From positions 1-36,581 of the forward strand of contig CAJPTV010000007.1 in the NCBI GenBank assembly GCA_905373665.1: 36,581 nucleotides of DNA, given 5' to 3'. The DNA is from Bacteroidia bacterium (lineage in GTDB: Bacteria; Bacteroidota; Bacteroidia; Bacteroidales; CAJPTX01). This document shows positions 1-8,825 of the stretch, piece by piece. Positions within the stretch are counted from its first letter, which is position 1. Every line of letters begins with the position of its first letter. The notes below the pieces were generated by a model. The model worked only from the letters and a program-made list of their open reading frames with translations, did no database searches and was not told the origin of the DNA. A program made the translations under genes and the position numbers.

Positions 1-45
1 AAAAATACAGAAAAATCAGTTTCATCTTCATTTCTAGAGAATGAT

Positions 46-53
46 TACATTTG
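46..53 (+). promoter_or_regulatory. Candidate Bacteroidota -7 promoter box
   Basis: TACATTTG matches the Bacteroidota sigma-factor -7 consensus TAnnTTTG and lies 22 bases before the ATG at 76. No clean TTG or TTTG -33 element is seen about 20 bases upstream, so this is a half-supported promoter. It would drive the two-gene ATPase/RloB unit. Confidence 0.4.
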
Positions 54-75
54 CCGTGTAATTACGCTATTGAAA

Positions 76-1371
76 ATGCTGGCGACATTTACCGTTGAAA
101 ACTTCCTTTCGTTTCGTGACCCCGTTACTTTAAGTTTTGTACCGACCAACGACAAAACATTTAAGGACGAGTATCTGTATACGGTGCGTGACGGTGTACA
201 ATTGCTGAAAATAGGTATCATCTACGGCGCTAATGCTTCGGGAAAGACAAACCTGATACACGCGCTGTATCAGGCGTGCAATATCCTTTCTCGTCCCACG
301 GTAGATAAACAGCAAGGCTTGAAGGTGCTCCCCTTTTTGCTAGATACGTCGTCACGCGAGCTTCCGTCCCGTTTTTCCTTTACATTTTACGTGGCAAAGG
401 AGAAGTATCTTTTAGAATTGGAGGTAGACCAACAGCGTATTTATTCCGAACGACTCTTCTTCTATCCCTCTTCAAAGGCGGCTTTGTTGTACGAACGAGG
501 GTATGATGCATCGCGCGATCTTGCAACAATCCGTTGGGGTGGATATATTGGCATGAACAAAAAAGAGACCTTGGCAATAGAAGGGAATACTATTCCCAAC
601 ATGTCGGTGCTTGCTGCGTGGCGTAAGAGTAACGTAGAAGCGCCGCACTTGGCGAAGGTATATAGTTTCTTTTCCGAACAACTATTCCTTCCCTCCTCTA
701 CAACATCTTGGGTTTCTTTTGCCAAGCTTCAATTTCACCAAGACAATCTGGGGAAGCTCCACTCCTTCGTTCGACGCTTCTTACAAGCTTCAGACTTCAA
801 TATCTCGGACATCGCGATAAAGGAAGAGGTTATCCCCAAGGATGCTGTGAATGCGCTGATCTCGTCATTGCCCGTCTCAAACGAAGAGAAGAGTAGCTTG
901 TTCAGGGAACAGGATTTGAAAAAAGAGACTTTTATGTTTCAACATCACACCCCTAGTGGGGTGTTTGAATTGCCAGAAGGGCTCGAATCTACTGGTACGC
1001 TTCAGATGTTGGGGCTTTCAATTGTGCTCTACAGGCTTATTTCCGAACAACATTTTGTCGTGATCGATGAGATAGAGTCGAGTTTACACTACGAACTCCT
1101 CTCCTATTTTATCCGCACCTTTCTTGCCAGTGGTGGTGAGGCTTCACAGATGCTACTCACGACCCATGACCTCAACCTATTGAACGAGGATTACATTCGG
1201 CGAGATGCCATCTGGTTTACGCACAAAGCGGCGGAGGCGAGCAGCGCTCTTACACGCTTGTCAGCTTATGGGTTGCACAAGAATATTTCGCCTTACAACG
1301 CTTATCGGCAGAATAAGTTAGCGCCGTTGCCTTTCTTAGGTTCGCAGTATTTCTCACAGAACGAGGATTGA
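76..1371 (+). CDS. AbiLi/RloA-like AAA ATPase of a two-gene defence unit
   Basis: Predicted soluble ATPase of the AAA15/OLD-like, ABC-type ATPase group that partners RloB in AbiL-type abortive infection systems. A Walker A motif, GANASGKT, lies near residues 51-58. A Walker B with the catalytic acid, VVIDEIESSLH, lies near 328-338. A switch histidine (TTHDLN) follows near residue 363. The N-terminus (TFTVENFLSFRD) is the typical first strand and loop of this family. A TTG at 70 is in frame, but ATG 76 gives the usual family start and is preferred. The stop lies a few bases before the rloB-like ATG, so translation is probably coupled. In known systems the ATPase is thought to sense infection and control its partner; that role here is inferred from pairing and family. 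It could also be a general SMC-like ATPase. Confidence 0.8.
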   Translation: MLATFTVENFLSFRDPVTLSFVPTNDKTFKDEYLYTVRDGVQLLKIGIIYGANASGKTNLIHALYQACNILSRPTVDKQQGLKVLPFLLDTSSRELPSRFSFTFYVAKEKYLLELEVDQQRIYSERLFFYPSSKAALLYERGYDASRDLATIRWGGYIGMNKKETLAIEGNTIPNMSVLAAWRKSNVEAPHLAKVYSFFSEQLFLPSSTTSWVSFAKLQFHQDNLGKLHSFVRRFLQASDFNISDIAIKEEVIPKDAVNALISSLPVSNEEKSSLFREQDLKKETFMFQHHTPSGVFELPEGLESTGTLQMLGLSIVLYRLISEQHFVVIDEIESSLHYELLSYFIRTFLASGGEASQMLLTTHDLNLLNEDYIRRDAIWFTHKAAEASSALTRLSAYGLHKNISPYNAYRQNKLAPLPFLGSQYFSQNED

Positions 1372-1376
1372 GAATC

Positions 1377-1970
1377 ATGGTAAAAAAGAGTGTCGCTATA
1401 ATCGGCGAAGGTGAGACGGAATGGTTCTATTTCGATAGATTGCGGACTCATAAGCGTTATCGCTTTCAATTAAAACCCACCTTCCCGAAACATTCCAGCT
1501 GGCAGAGTCTTTTCCAAGATGCGGAGAAATGTAAAGCACAAGGGTATGACAAGGTCATCGTCTTAGTCGATATGGATGTGATTTACAATACCCCCCAACA
1601 GGATAAATATCAGAAAGAGAAGAAAAGAATACAGAAAAAGAAGATTCAAGTGATTGAAACCAACCCCTGTATAGAATTTTGGTTCTTACTCCATTTCTTA
1701 CAAACACTTTCTACAAAGTGCTACGAGAATTACGAGGCGGTGGTAAAGGATTTGCGTCGTTATTTACCAGACTATGAAAAAAGTAAGAAATACCTCAAGA
1801 ATGAGAAACTCTACCGAGAACTATTTGACAATGAGAATTTGTCTCGTGCGACAGATCACGCAGATCAGCTTCTCAAGCTAGCCCAAGAGACACCAGAGGC
1901 GCTTCACTCTTATACAGAAATCCACGAAGTATTGAAATTGCTAGACTCGTTTGAAAAACAGAGTTCATAA
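1377..1970 (+). CDS. RloB-like TOPRIM-type protein (AbiLii-like)
   Basis: A 197-residue protein of the RloB family, which has a TOPRIM-like fold and is the probable toxic or nuclease partner of the preceding ATPase. The acidic motif GEGETE lies near residues 10-15, the DMD pair at about 65 and 67, and the family-typical NPCIEFWFLLHF block near 96-107. These are the expected metal-binding and conserved positions. An in-frame TTG at 1368 overlaps the upstream stop. ATG 1377 is preferred because GAGG sits about ten bases before it. The Lys-rich segment after DMD could contact nucleic acid. The family assignment is good. The abortive-infection role comes from the gene pair and has not been shown for this protein. 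It converges on the RND operon. Confidence 0.78.
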   Translation: MVKKSVAIIGEGETEWFYFDRLRTHKRYRFQLKPTFPKHSSWQSLFQDAEKCKAQGYDKVIVLVDMDVIYNTPQQDKYQKEKKRIQKKKIQVIETNPCIEFWFLLHFLQTLSTKCYENYEAVVKDLRRYLPDYEKSKKYLKNEKLYRELFDNENLSRATDHADQLLKLAQETPEALHSYTEIHEVLKLLDSFEKQSS

Positions 1971-1973
1971 CAC

Positions 1974-1999
1974 AGCTCCAACCTATTGAAGCTCTTTTT
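1974..1999 (+). terminator. Weak intrinsic terminator after the rloB-like gene
   Basis: An interrupted hairpin (AGCT, one mismatch, CAA, loop CCTA, TTG, mismatch, AGCT) is followed by C and five T. It starts four bases after the rloB-like stop. The stem is short, so termination may be inefficient. I saw no matching terminator for the converging RND operon in 2000-2126. Confidence 0.4.
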
Positions 2000-2126
2000 G
2001 AGACGTAGTGCCGAAGTTGTGGACATACCTCTCTATGCCACGACACCGAAGCCACTGCAGGAAGAATCGATAGACCCTCCCCTAGCGTCAAAATAATCAG
2101 AGTTCGTGTGGAAGAAGCTGCGTACT

Positions 2127-5100
2127 TTACGAGCGATTTTTCAACCTCTTTCGCCTTTTCCCTCTTATTTCGCGCCCTGCAAAAGCTGCGTAGACGGCAG
2201 GGACAATAAGAAGCGTAAGGAGGGTAGAGAAGGTCAATCCTCCAATAACGGCAACACCCATCGGTCGCCATACCTCAGAGCCTTCGCCAGAGCTTAGGGC
2301 AAGAGGCACCATCCCGAGGATCGTCGTGAGCGAGGTCATCAGCACGGGACGAAGACGCGACTTGCCCCCTTCGATAACGGCACGGAAAGTGGAATAGCCT
2401 CGCTCGCGCAGGAGGTTGGTGTAGTCCACCAACACAATACCATTTTTCACCGCAATCCCCACCAACATGATAGCCCCAATCATCGAAATAAGGCTTAGCG
2501 CTTCACCAGTAATGAGGAGCGCAAGGACGACGCCGCTAAAGGCGAAGGGGAGCGAGAGCATGATGATGAACGGGGACTTAAAGGACTCGAATTGCGAAGC
2601 CATCACGATATAAACAAGCATGAGGACAAGCAGCAGGAGCAAGCCCATATCTTGCTGCGACTCTTGCTGCTCTTTAGCCGTACCGCCAATGCCGATGGAG
2701 ATGTCGGAGGGGAGATCCATGCGGTGCACCTCCTCCCAGATGGCATCGACAATCTTCGACATAGAGGCATTGTGCATACCCGTAGAGACGGTGATGCTAC
2801 GTTGGCGATTCTCGCGCGTGATGTAGGGCGGGGCGTAGAATTCGGTAATGCGCGCCACCTCTTTAAGCTTAAAAGGCGCTCCCGAAGGAGTGTAAAGCGT
2901 AATATTTTCGACATCGGCGAGCGAAGTGCGGTGCGCCTTGGCATAGCGGACACGGATATTATACTCCTTGCCCCCCTCGCGGAATTTGGACGCCACAAGC
3001 CCGTTCATACGGTTACGGACGTAAGTCGCCGCAGTGGCGGTGTTGAGCCCGTGAATCGCAAGTTTCTCTCGGTCAAACTCGATGTTGTATTCTTGTTTGA
3101 AAGGGTCACGTTTGACTTGGACATCGCGCGTGCCCGGGATGGTGCGGATGTACTCCGCAAGGTGTTCGGCAATGGGGGTAGTTCGGTCAAGGTCGAAGCC
3201 GAAGACATTGACGTCGATGGTCGGTGCGCCGCCCATTCCCCCTTGGTTACCGCCAGGTTTGACCGTTAACGTTTCTATTTCTGGGAAACGCCTGAGGGCC
3301 GCCCGCACAGAATCACTGATAGTAAACATGGAACGGGCGCGCTTGTCGGGCTTAACAAGGCGGATATCGAGCTGCATGATGTTATTGCCACTGCCGTTAA
3401 AGGCGGCAAAGAGGTTGTCACTGGAGGCTGCACCGTAGGTCGAGGCTAGGAGTGTAATCTCGGGGTTCTGGGTGTTGAGAAGTCGCTCAATGGTATCGAC
3501 GATACGTCCAGTATATTCTACCCTGACCCCTGTTGCGAGTTTCGCTGTGACGCTGATGCGGGAATTATCTGATTGGGGCATAAACTCCGTACGAAGGCGC
3601 GGGATGAGGAGCATACTGCCAATGAAAAGCAACGTCATGGAGGCGATGACGAGGGTGCGGTGTTTGGTCGTCCAAGTAAGGGTGCGCGCGTAGACATTGT
3701 CTAGGGCGAAAAGGATTTTTTCAATCCCGCGCTGAAGCGCATTCCCTTGCGAACGAGCATTTTTAGGACGGAGCTTGAGAATGCGCGAGGAGAGCATAGG
3801 GGTGAGTGAAAGGGCGGCAAGGACGGAGATGATAATCACGAGCGTAACTGAAGCGCCGAGCTGTCGGAACATAATACCACTAAGCCCATTGATCATGGTC
3901 AGCGGTAGGAAGACCGCCACTACGGTAAGGGTTGCCGCAATGACGGAAAGGGCGACCTCGTTTGTACCGTAGATAGACGCCTCGCGGGGCGAGCTGCCGC
4001 GCTCGAGGTGTGTGGTGACATTTTCAAGCACAACGATAGCATCGTCAACGACCATCCCGATGGCTATGGAGAGGGAGCTAAGGGAGATGATGTTAATCGA
4101 GTTGCCAGAGACAAAGAGGTAGATGAAAGCGGCGATGAGAGAGACAGGGATGGTGATAATGATAATAAACGTCGCACGCCACCGTCCAAGGAAGAACAGG
4201 ATGACGAGGGTCACAAACAGGGCAGCGTAGAGGACGGTCTCGGTGAGCGCATTGATACTGTTTTCGATAAACTCGGAGGTGTTGAACAGGGTGGCTATTT
4301 CGACATCTTGCGGGAGGTTGCGTTCAAGCTCGGGGAGCATATCCATGACGGCACGTACGACCTTGACAGCATTCGCCCCAGACTGCTTTTGGATAGAGAA
4401 GCGAAGGGCACGTTGTCCGTTGCGTCGTACGACCAGAGTCTCTTCGGCCAGAGAGTCGTTAACGCGCGCAACCTCGTCAAGACGGATATTGCGCCCTTGG
4501 AACTGTCCGACAATAATGCTATTTAAGCGCTCTGAGGCGTCAAATTCTCCTTGAACCCGTAGGGCTAGGCTCATATTACCCGTAGAGAGGTTTCCCGCGG
4601 GAACGTTAACGTTTTCGCGCGAAATGGCAGCGCCGATCTGTTCGACGGTCAGGTTATAGCCTTCGAGGCGCTTGGGGTCGACGTCGACCATAACTTCACG
4701 TTTCTCGCCCCCCGTGATAGAGATGGCTCCGACGCCGTCGATGCGGTTAAGGGGATTGACGATAGCATCTTCGATAATCTCCGCTAAGGCGGGGGTGCTC
4801 TCGCGTGCCGTGACCGAGAACTCGAGGATGGGGATCATCGTGGTGTTGAACTTGAAAATAATCGGCGTTTCAACCCCCGTGGGCAGCTGTTTGGTAATTC
4901 GGCTTAAGGCGTCGCGGATGCTGTTGGTCGCCTCGTCAAGGTTTGCCCCCCACTCGAACTCTAAGAACAGGAAAGAGTAGTTCTCGTAAGAAGAAGAGGT
5001 GAGCTTCTTGAGATTAGAGACGGTATTGAGGTTGTCTTCGAGGAGGCGAGTAATGTTGGTCTCGATGTCCTCGGCATTTGCACCTTGGTAAAAGGTGAAA

Positions 5101-5240
5101 ATAGAGATGTAGGGCGGATCGATCTCCGGGTAGAGGTCGACCGCCAAACGGTTGTAGGAGAAAAGACCAAAGAGGATAACGGCAACGAAAAGGAGGAGGG
5201 TCGTGATGGGTTTTCGGACGGCGGTTTCGTAAAGTTTCAT
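2127..5240 (-). CDS. RND efflux transporter permease (HAE1/AcrB-like)
   Basis: Inner-membrane, proton-driven RND pump of 1037 residues, the usual length for AcrB/MexB relatives. The N-terminus (AVRKPITTLLLFVAVILFG) is the first membrane helix. The family block VDLYPEIDPP follows, then two large periplasmic domains and two sets of membrane helices. The paired aspartates needed for proton relay are visible in AIGMVVDDAIVVLEN near residue 400. The second half repeats the pattern, with GIAVKNGIVLVDY near residue 940. The gene starts 21 bases after the adaptor stop and is last in a TolC-adaptor-pump operon, so it should form a tripartite system. The substrate cannot be read from sequence. No regulator gene is adjacent. 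The protein-like motifs favour the HAE1 drug or hydrophobe branch over the heavy-metal (CusA) branch. Confidence 0.93.
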   Translation of the reverse strand: MKLYETAVRKPITTLLLFVAVILFGLFSYNRLAVDLYPEIDPPYISIFTFYQGANAEDIETNITRLLEDNLNTVSNLKKLTSSSYENYSFLFLEFEWGANLDEATNSIRDALSRITKQLPTGVETPIIFKFNTTMIPILEFSVTARESTPALAEIIEDAIVNPLNRIDGVGAISITGGEKREVMVDVDPKRLEGYNLTVEQIGAAISRENVNVPAGNLSTGNMSLALRVQGEFDASERLNSIIVGQFQGRNIRLDEVARVNDSLAEETLVVRRNGQRALRFSIQKQSGANAVKVVRAVMDMLPELERNLPQDVEIATLFNTSEFIENSINALTETVLYAALFVTLVILFFLGRWRATFIIIITIPVSLIAAFIYLFVSGNSINIISLSSLSIAIGMVVDDAIVVLENVTTHLERGSSPREASIYGTNEVALSVIAATLTVVAVFLPLTMINGLSGIMFRQLGASVTLVIIISVLAALSLTPMLSSRILKLRPKNARSQGNALQRGIEKILFALDNVYARTLTWTTKHRTLVIASMTLLFIGSMLLIPRLRTEFMPQSDNSRISVTAKLATGVRVEYTGRIVDTIERLLNTQNPEITLLASTYGAASSDNLFAAFNGSGNNIMQLDIRLVKPDKRARSMFTISDSVRAALRRFPEIETLTVKPGGNQGGMGGAPTIDVNVFGFDLDRTTPIAEHLAEYIRTIPGTRDVQVKRDPFKQEYNIEFDREKLAIHGLNTATAATYVRNRMNGLVASKFREGGKEYNIRVRYAKAHRTSLADVENITLYTPSGAPFKLKEVARITEFYAPPYITRENRQRSITVSTGMHNASMSKIVDAIWEEVHRMDLPSDISIGIGGTAKEQQESQQDMGLLLLLVLMLVYIVMASQFESFKSPFIIMLSLPFAFSGVVLALLITGEALSLISMIGAIMLVGIAVKNGIVLVDYTNLLRERGYSTFRAVIEGGKSRLRPVLMTSLTTILGMVPLALSSGEGSEVWRPMGVAVIGGLTFSTLLTLLIVPAVYAAFAGREIRGKRRKRLKNRS

Positions 5241-5261
5241 GGGGGGCGACCCAAAAGGGCG

Positions 5262-6314
5262 TTAGTGTAGGACGCGAATAGCGTGTCCGTCTTGTAGGAA
5301 GCGGAGACCCGTGGTGATGACCGAATCAGCAAGGCGTAGACCATCGAGGATCTCGACGTATTCGCCCTGTCGGTTACCCAATTTGACAATTTTGCGGAGG
5401 GCTTTGCCTTGGTGAGCAATGAAGACGGCACGGTCATTCGTACCTCGCTGTTGTACGATAGCAAGGTCGGGGACAAGGAGTCGCTCCACTTCTCCAAAAG
5501 AGAGGTTCATTCGCGCAAACATGCCTGGTTTAAGACGGAGCTGAGGGTTGGGTACTTGCACCTGCACCTCTAGGGTGTGCGAAAGGGCGTGTACGGTGGG
5601 GGCGATGCGATAGACAGAGCCTTGGAATGTAGCGTTAGGGTAGGCATCAAGGGTGACGCTGACGGGCTGTCCGACTTTTAGGGCGCTGAGGCGTCCCTCG
5701 GGAAGGTTAAACTTCACCTTGACGGGGTTCATCTGCATGAGCGTGACGATGGCGGAGCGTCCACCCGATTCGGGGGTGGGCGACATGGTAAAGAGCTCGC
5801 CGGGATGGAAATAACGCCCCGTCACGACGCCAGCAATAGGCGCAGTAAGGCGGGTATTCTTTTGCAGGTTAGCGACTTGGGCACGCGAGACCTCAACTTG
5901 GGTGTGGAGCTGGTCGTACTGTTGTTGGGTCACACTGCCGAGGGAGCGGAGGGTATCGAGACGTGCGAGGTCACGTTCGAGCGTAAGGAGCTGCGCACGC
6001 GAGGTAAGCAGCTGAGTCTCATCCATCTGAACGAGCAGTTGCCCTGCGGAGACAATATCGCCAACGTCGACCAATACAGCATCAATGCGCCCGGCAATGG
6101 CGGGACAGACGTGATTGACCTCGAAGGCATCGACGGTCGCAGAGAAAGTCTCAGAGTCTTCCACGCGGGCAGAAGAAACAAGCGCGACACGCACGTCTAA
6201 GGCTTGTTCTGCTTCGTTTGATGAGTGTTGTGGTGAAGTATTACGACAGGCGGGTAAAAGGGCGAGAAATCCTAGGCTATAGAGCGCTAGGCGGGCGATG
6301 CGTGGTATTCTCAT
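5262..6314 (-). CDS. RND periplasmic adaptor lipoprotein (membrane fusion protein)
   Basis: Adaptor that links the RND pump to the TolC-like channel. The signal peptide ends in a lipobox, LLPAC, with Cys23 as the predicted lipidated residue, so the mature protein should be anchored in the inner membrane. A lipoyl/barrel-sandwich half (VNHVCPAIAGRIDAVLVDVG, near 68-87) and its partner half (RLTAPIAGVVTGRYFHPGE, near 158-176) flank a helical hairpin. The beta-barrel domain follows (PVKVKFNLPEGRL). The length of 350 residues fits the family. Its ATG overlaps the stop of the TolC-like gene by one base (TAATG), which points to translational coupling. Confidence 0.92.
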   Translation of the reverse strand: MRIPRIARLALYSLGFLALLPACRNTSPQHSSNEAEQALDVRVALVSSARVEDSETFSATVDAFEVNHVCPAIAGRIDAVLVDVGDIVSAGQLLVQMDETQLLTSRAQLLTLERDLARLDTLRSLGSVTQQQYDQLHTQVEVSRAQVANLQKNTRLTAPIAGVVTGRYFHPGELFTMSPTPESGGRSAIVTLMQMNPVKVKFNLPEGRLSALKVGQPVSVTLDAYPNATFQGSVYRIAPTVHALSHTLEVQVQVPNPQLRLKPGMFARMNLSFGEVERLLVPDLAIVQQRGTNDRAVFIAHQGKALRKIVKLGNRQGEYVEILDGLRLADSVITTGLRFLQDGHAIRVLH

Positions 6315-7630
6315 TAACGAGTCAGCTTTTCCAAATCGAGACGCAGCTTGATATAGTCGAACTCTGCCTTAAGATAGTTGAGTGCGGCTTGGGTGAGCGC
6401 CATTTCGGCGTCGTTGAGTTCTAGTAGAGTGGCAGCCCCCACTTCGTAGCGTCCGCGTGCGATGACGACGCCTTGCTCAGCCAAAGCTTGTGCGGCTTGA
6501 CTCGCCTGCATAGAGGCACGTGCGGCGTTCATTTGTTCGGCGAGTACATGATGCTGATTGTGAAGCTGCTGTACCGTGTATTGACGTTGGAACTGCACGC
6601 GGCGGATGCCGACCTTTAGTTGCTGTTCTTGGTGGTATTTGGTAAATCCGGCAAAGAGCGGAACTGAGAGTTGGAGTCCGACAAGGGAGATGTCCACCCA
6701 GCGGTATTTACTAAACTCGAAGTTGTTGGCTTGCGTTTGCCACTGGTAGCTAGCAAAGGCGGAAAGGAGTGGAAAATGAGCTGCACGCACGAGCTTCCGT
6801 TGCCCTTCGAGCTTGTCTTCTTGAAGAGAAAGAAGACGCACAGAGGAGTTATTAAGCTCACCAGCAAGCAACGGCGTAGTGGACAACCCCTGCAGCATAG
6901 AGTCTAAAGAGCCTACAGGGGTGACAGGGATCGAGTCGGGGAGTCCGACCATAAGACGCAAGGTAAGTAGGGCGACTTCAGCACCAGCATTGGCCTGTAA
7001 AACGACGGGGCGGAGGTTAGAGACTTGCACCTCGGCGCGGATACGGTCGTAGTCAGAGGCCATCCCTTGCGAGGAGAGGTTCTTCAAGCGCTGTAGGGTT
7101 TCTTCAGCGCGTAAGAGGGTTGCACCAACCACCTTTTGTGAGGCTTGAGCAAGAAGAGCATTAGCGAAAGCGAGGCGGAGGTCTGCATCGAGGGCGACAC
7201 GTGCACCGCGTTCCGTCTCTTTCGCAATACGGAGGTCTGTTTTAGCCACGCTAATTTGTTGGTAAAGGGGAAGGGCGAAGAGGGGAAGCTTGGCAGAGAA
7301 TGTAGCTTGAAAGCTATTGTCAGAGCCGAGCTCGAGGACATTGCCCATAGGAGAACCTTCAGGTAGGAAGATGACGGGCTTCTTGAGATGTCGGTTATAT
7401 ACGCCACTTGCGTCGAGGGAAGGGAGGAGCGCTCCGTACTTTTCTCGTACAGCAAGCACGGCTTGTTCTACGCCCTCTGTCGAAGCACGTAGTTGTAGAT
7501 TAGCCTGCTGTGCTCGCGCGAGTGCATCGTTAAGAGTGAGGCGGAGGGTATCTGTCGTAGCGGCAAGGCTCGCTTCGCAGCCGAGCAAGAGGATTACGAA
7601 GAAAAAGAGTAGTGTGTGTCGCCCCCTCAT
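6314..7630 (-). CDS. TolC-family outer membrane efflux protein
   Basis: First gene of the efflux operon; outer-membrane channel of 438 residues. After the signal sequence the mature part opens with LRLTLNDALARAQQANLQL. This is the typical TolC/OMF start, and the internal repeat recurs in the second half with AQALAEQGVVIARGRYEVG and LLELNDAEMALTQAALNYL. Long amphipathic helices dominate. The signal contains LLLGC, so Cys18 could be lipidated as in OprM-like OMFs. Cleavage at LAA by signal peptidase I is the alternative. No convincing Bacteroidota promoter is seen in the short gap upstream, although the terminator at 7699-7724 implies a separate start of transcription. Confidence 0.92.
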   Translation of the reverse strand: MRGRHTLLFFFVILLLGCEASLAATTDTLRLTLNDALARAQQANLQLRASTEGVEQAVLAVREKYGALLPSLDASGVYNRHLKKPVIFLPEGSPMGNVLELGSDNSFQATFSAKLPLFALPLYQQISVAKTDLRIAKETERGARVALDADLRLAFANALLAQASQKVVGATLLRAEETLQRLKNLSSQGMASDYDRIRAEVQVSNLRPVVLQANAGAEVALLTLRLMVGLPDSIPVTPVGSLDSMLQGLSTTPLLAGELNNSSVRLLSLQEDKLEGQRKLVRAAHFPLLSAFASYQWQTQANNFEFSKYRWVDISLVGLQLSVPLFAGFTKYHQEQQLKVGIRRVQFQRQYTVQQLHNQHHVLAEQMNAARASMQASQAAQALAEQGVVIARGRYEVGAATLLELNDAEMALTQAALNYLKAEFDYIKLRLDLEKLTR

Positions 7631-7698
7631 GCTAATAAATCTTCACATATAACGGACGTTTAGAAAACGGCACAAGAATCGTACCGAAGGAAGGGGAC

Positions 7699-7724
7699 AA
7701 AAAAGGCGAGCTTGAAGGCTCGCC
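7699..7724 (-). terminator. Intrinsic terminator after the 150-residue lipoprotein gene
   Basis: Read on the minus strand, GGCGAGC, a six-base loop and GCTCGCC form a perfect seven-pair GC-rich stem, followed directly by six T. It lies 22 bases past the stop of the lipoprotein gene and separates that gene from the efflux operon. Confidence 0.85.
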
Positions 7725-7745
7725 TGAATGATGGAAAGAAATCCC

Positions 7746-8198
7746 CTACATCACGACACGTCCGACAGCCCCCTGAATATCCTGTTTCATGGTCTGAAGG
7801 AGTCGTGTGTCATAGCCATTTATCCAGTTTTCCTCTCCTCCGAACTCGGCTTCCGCTTTGATATCTACGCGAGTCCTGTCTGTAGAGAATTTGAAAATGA
7901 TTCGCGCCCGATACTTTTGAGTATACTGCCCTTTGGTATTCCAAGTGTATGTCCAATTACTACGAGCATAACCACTTTCCTTAGAGATCATATCCATCTC
8001 AAAACGACGGGCACAGATATCCAATACTTCACCAAAGGCTTTCTCATAATCTAGTCCGTCGCGCAAGACAATGGATGCCCAATCGCCCCCAGTAGAAGAA
8101 GCAATAAAAGAATTTGGCTTCGCCAGACCTAAAAGACTGCACGAACTAAAAAGCGCTACAAAGAGCGCCACCAAAACGAGTAAATATCCCTTTCTCAT
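7746..8198 (-). CDS. Small lipoprotein of unknown function
   Basis: I do not recognise a family. The 150-residue product has a basic, hydrophobic N-terminus ending in LFSSC, so Cys20 is a likely lipidation site and the mature protein should be attached to a membrane. The rest is polar and looks beta-rich, with alternating segments such as TYTWNTKGQYTQKYRARIIF and TRVDIKAEAEFGG. It resembles the small DUF-type lipoproteins common in Bacteroidota. A -7 box lies about 55 bases upstream and strong terminators lie on both sides, so it is probably transcribed alone. Nothing ties it functionally to the efflux operon or to the signalling operon. Confidence 0.75.
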   Translation of the reverse strand: MRKGYLLVLVALFVALFSSCSLLGLAKPNSFIASSTGGDWASIVLRDGLDYEKAFGEVLDICARRFEMDMISKESGYARSNWTYTWNTKGQYTQKYRARIIFKFSTDRTRVDIKAEAEFGGEENWINGYDTRLLQTMKQDIQGAVGRVVM

Positions 8199-8251
8199 AT
8201 CACACGATGTGTTAATATTAAACGCAGCAAATTTATTTTTTCGGACGTGAC

Positions 8252-8259
8252 CAAATATA
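8252..8259 (-). promoter_or_regulatory. Candidate -7 promoter box of the lone lipoprotein gene
   Basis: TATATTTG on the minus strand fits TAnnTTTG and lies 53 bases before the ATG at 8198, downstream of the terminator of the previous operon. The nearest TTTG upstream (8288-8285) is 25 bases away, longer than the usual 19-21. Confidence 0.4.
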
Positions 8260-8321
8260 TACTGGTATTTCTTTCATTTCTTTTCAAACACCCGTTCATC
8301 ACAGGGGGATAGGAAGGCAAT

Positions 8322-8354
8322 AAAAAAAAGCCCCCCGCTAAAAGCAGAGGGCTT
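8322..8354 (-). terminator. Strong intrinsic terminator ending the signalling operon
   Basis: The minus-strand RNA folds as AAGCCCUCUGCU, a three-base loop and AGCGGGGGGCUU: twelve pairs with two G-U wobbles, followed by a run of U at 8329-8322. It lies 23 bases after the stop of the 147-residue gene and closes the long minus-strand run. Confidence 0.88.
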
Positions 8355-8377
8355 GAGTAATCTAATAAGCAGGGAGG

Positions 8378-8821
8378 TCAATTCTCACCGTCTAGTAGCG
8401 ATAAGACGCCGACACCCATGCCTGCCTTTCCGTCCTTAAACGAGAAGAAAAGATGGTAAGCTCCCGTCTTGGTACAGATGTAGTCAAAGCTAGGATAATC
8501 TGCCCCTGTTGCAGGATTATTAGTTGTCGCCATAAGGCGGTTGCTATCAAAGAGCTCGAGCTTCATAATCCCTTCAAAGTCCTTAGAGCTTGCGATAGAG
8601 AAGCGGTAGCGGTTACCCTTCTTAAGCACGACTGGATAGCGCTGTATAGGTGCGGGATCTGCCGCATCTAAACGAATCTTGAAGTCTCGTAGATAAGTAG
8701 CTTCCGAGCCAGCCAATGCACCACAGATATCCAACAGTTCGTCCTCTGATTGTCCAAAAGCCAAACCCGGAGCGAATAATAGGGAGAGTAGCACTATAGC
8801 CACTAAAAGAACGCGTTTCAT
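8378..8821 (-). CDS. Exported 147-residue protein, last gene of the signalling operon
   Basis: Small secreted or periplasmic protein with a clear signal peptide (MKRVLLVAIVLLSLLFAPG, cleavage near FGQ at residue 23-24). The mature part begins with an acidic helix (SEDELLDICGALAG). It continues as a likely beta-sandwich containing KKGNRYRFSIASSKDFEG, FDSNRLMATTN and TKTGAYHLFFSF, a layout like pre-peptidase C-terminal or other small jelly-roll domains. This is a fold impression only; I do not recognise a named family. Its start lies 4 bases after the stop of the upstream lipoprotein gene, so the two should be made together and act in the envelope with the ABC exporter. A strong terminator follows. 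Confidence 0.75.
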   Translation of the reverse strand: MKRVLLVAIVLLSLLFAPGLAFGQSEDELLDICGALAGSEATYLRDFKIRLDAADPAPIQRYPVVLKKGNRYRFSIASSKDFEGIMKLELFDSNRLMATTNNPATGADYPSFDYICTKTGAYHLFFSFKDGKAGMGVGVLSLLDGEN

Positions 8822-8825
8822 AATG

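Noticed and set aside
2592..3269. 225-codon plus-strand open frame opposite the RND pump gene
   Set aside because: It lies wholly antisense to a well-matched RND pump and its product has no recognisable domain; a shadow frame from high-GC codons.
4008..4526. 172-codon plus-strand open frame with an acidic, repetitive product
   Set aside because: Antisense to the conserved RND core (including the paired Asp helix); composition is that of a complementary-strand artefact.
6314..7630. Firm lipoprotein call for the TolC-like protein
   Set aside because: LLLGC could be a lipobox, but a normal signal peptidase I site follows closely; left as an alternative.
7644..7675. Possible promoter of the efflux operon (TATATGTG with TTG 21 bases upstream)
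   Set aside because: The -7 box has a mismatch at a key T and the leader would be under ten bases, so support is too thin to list.
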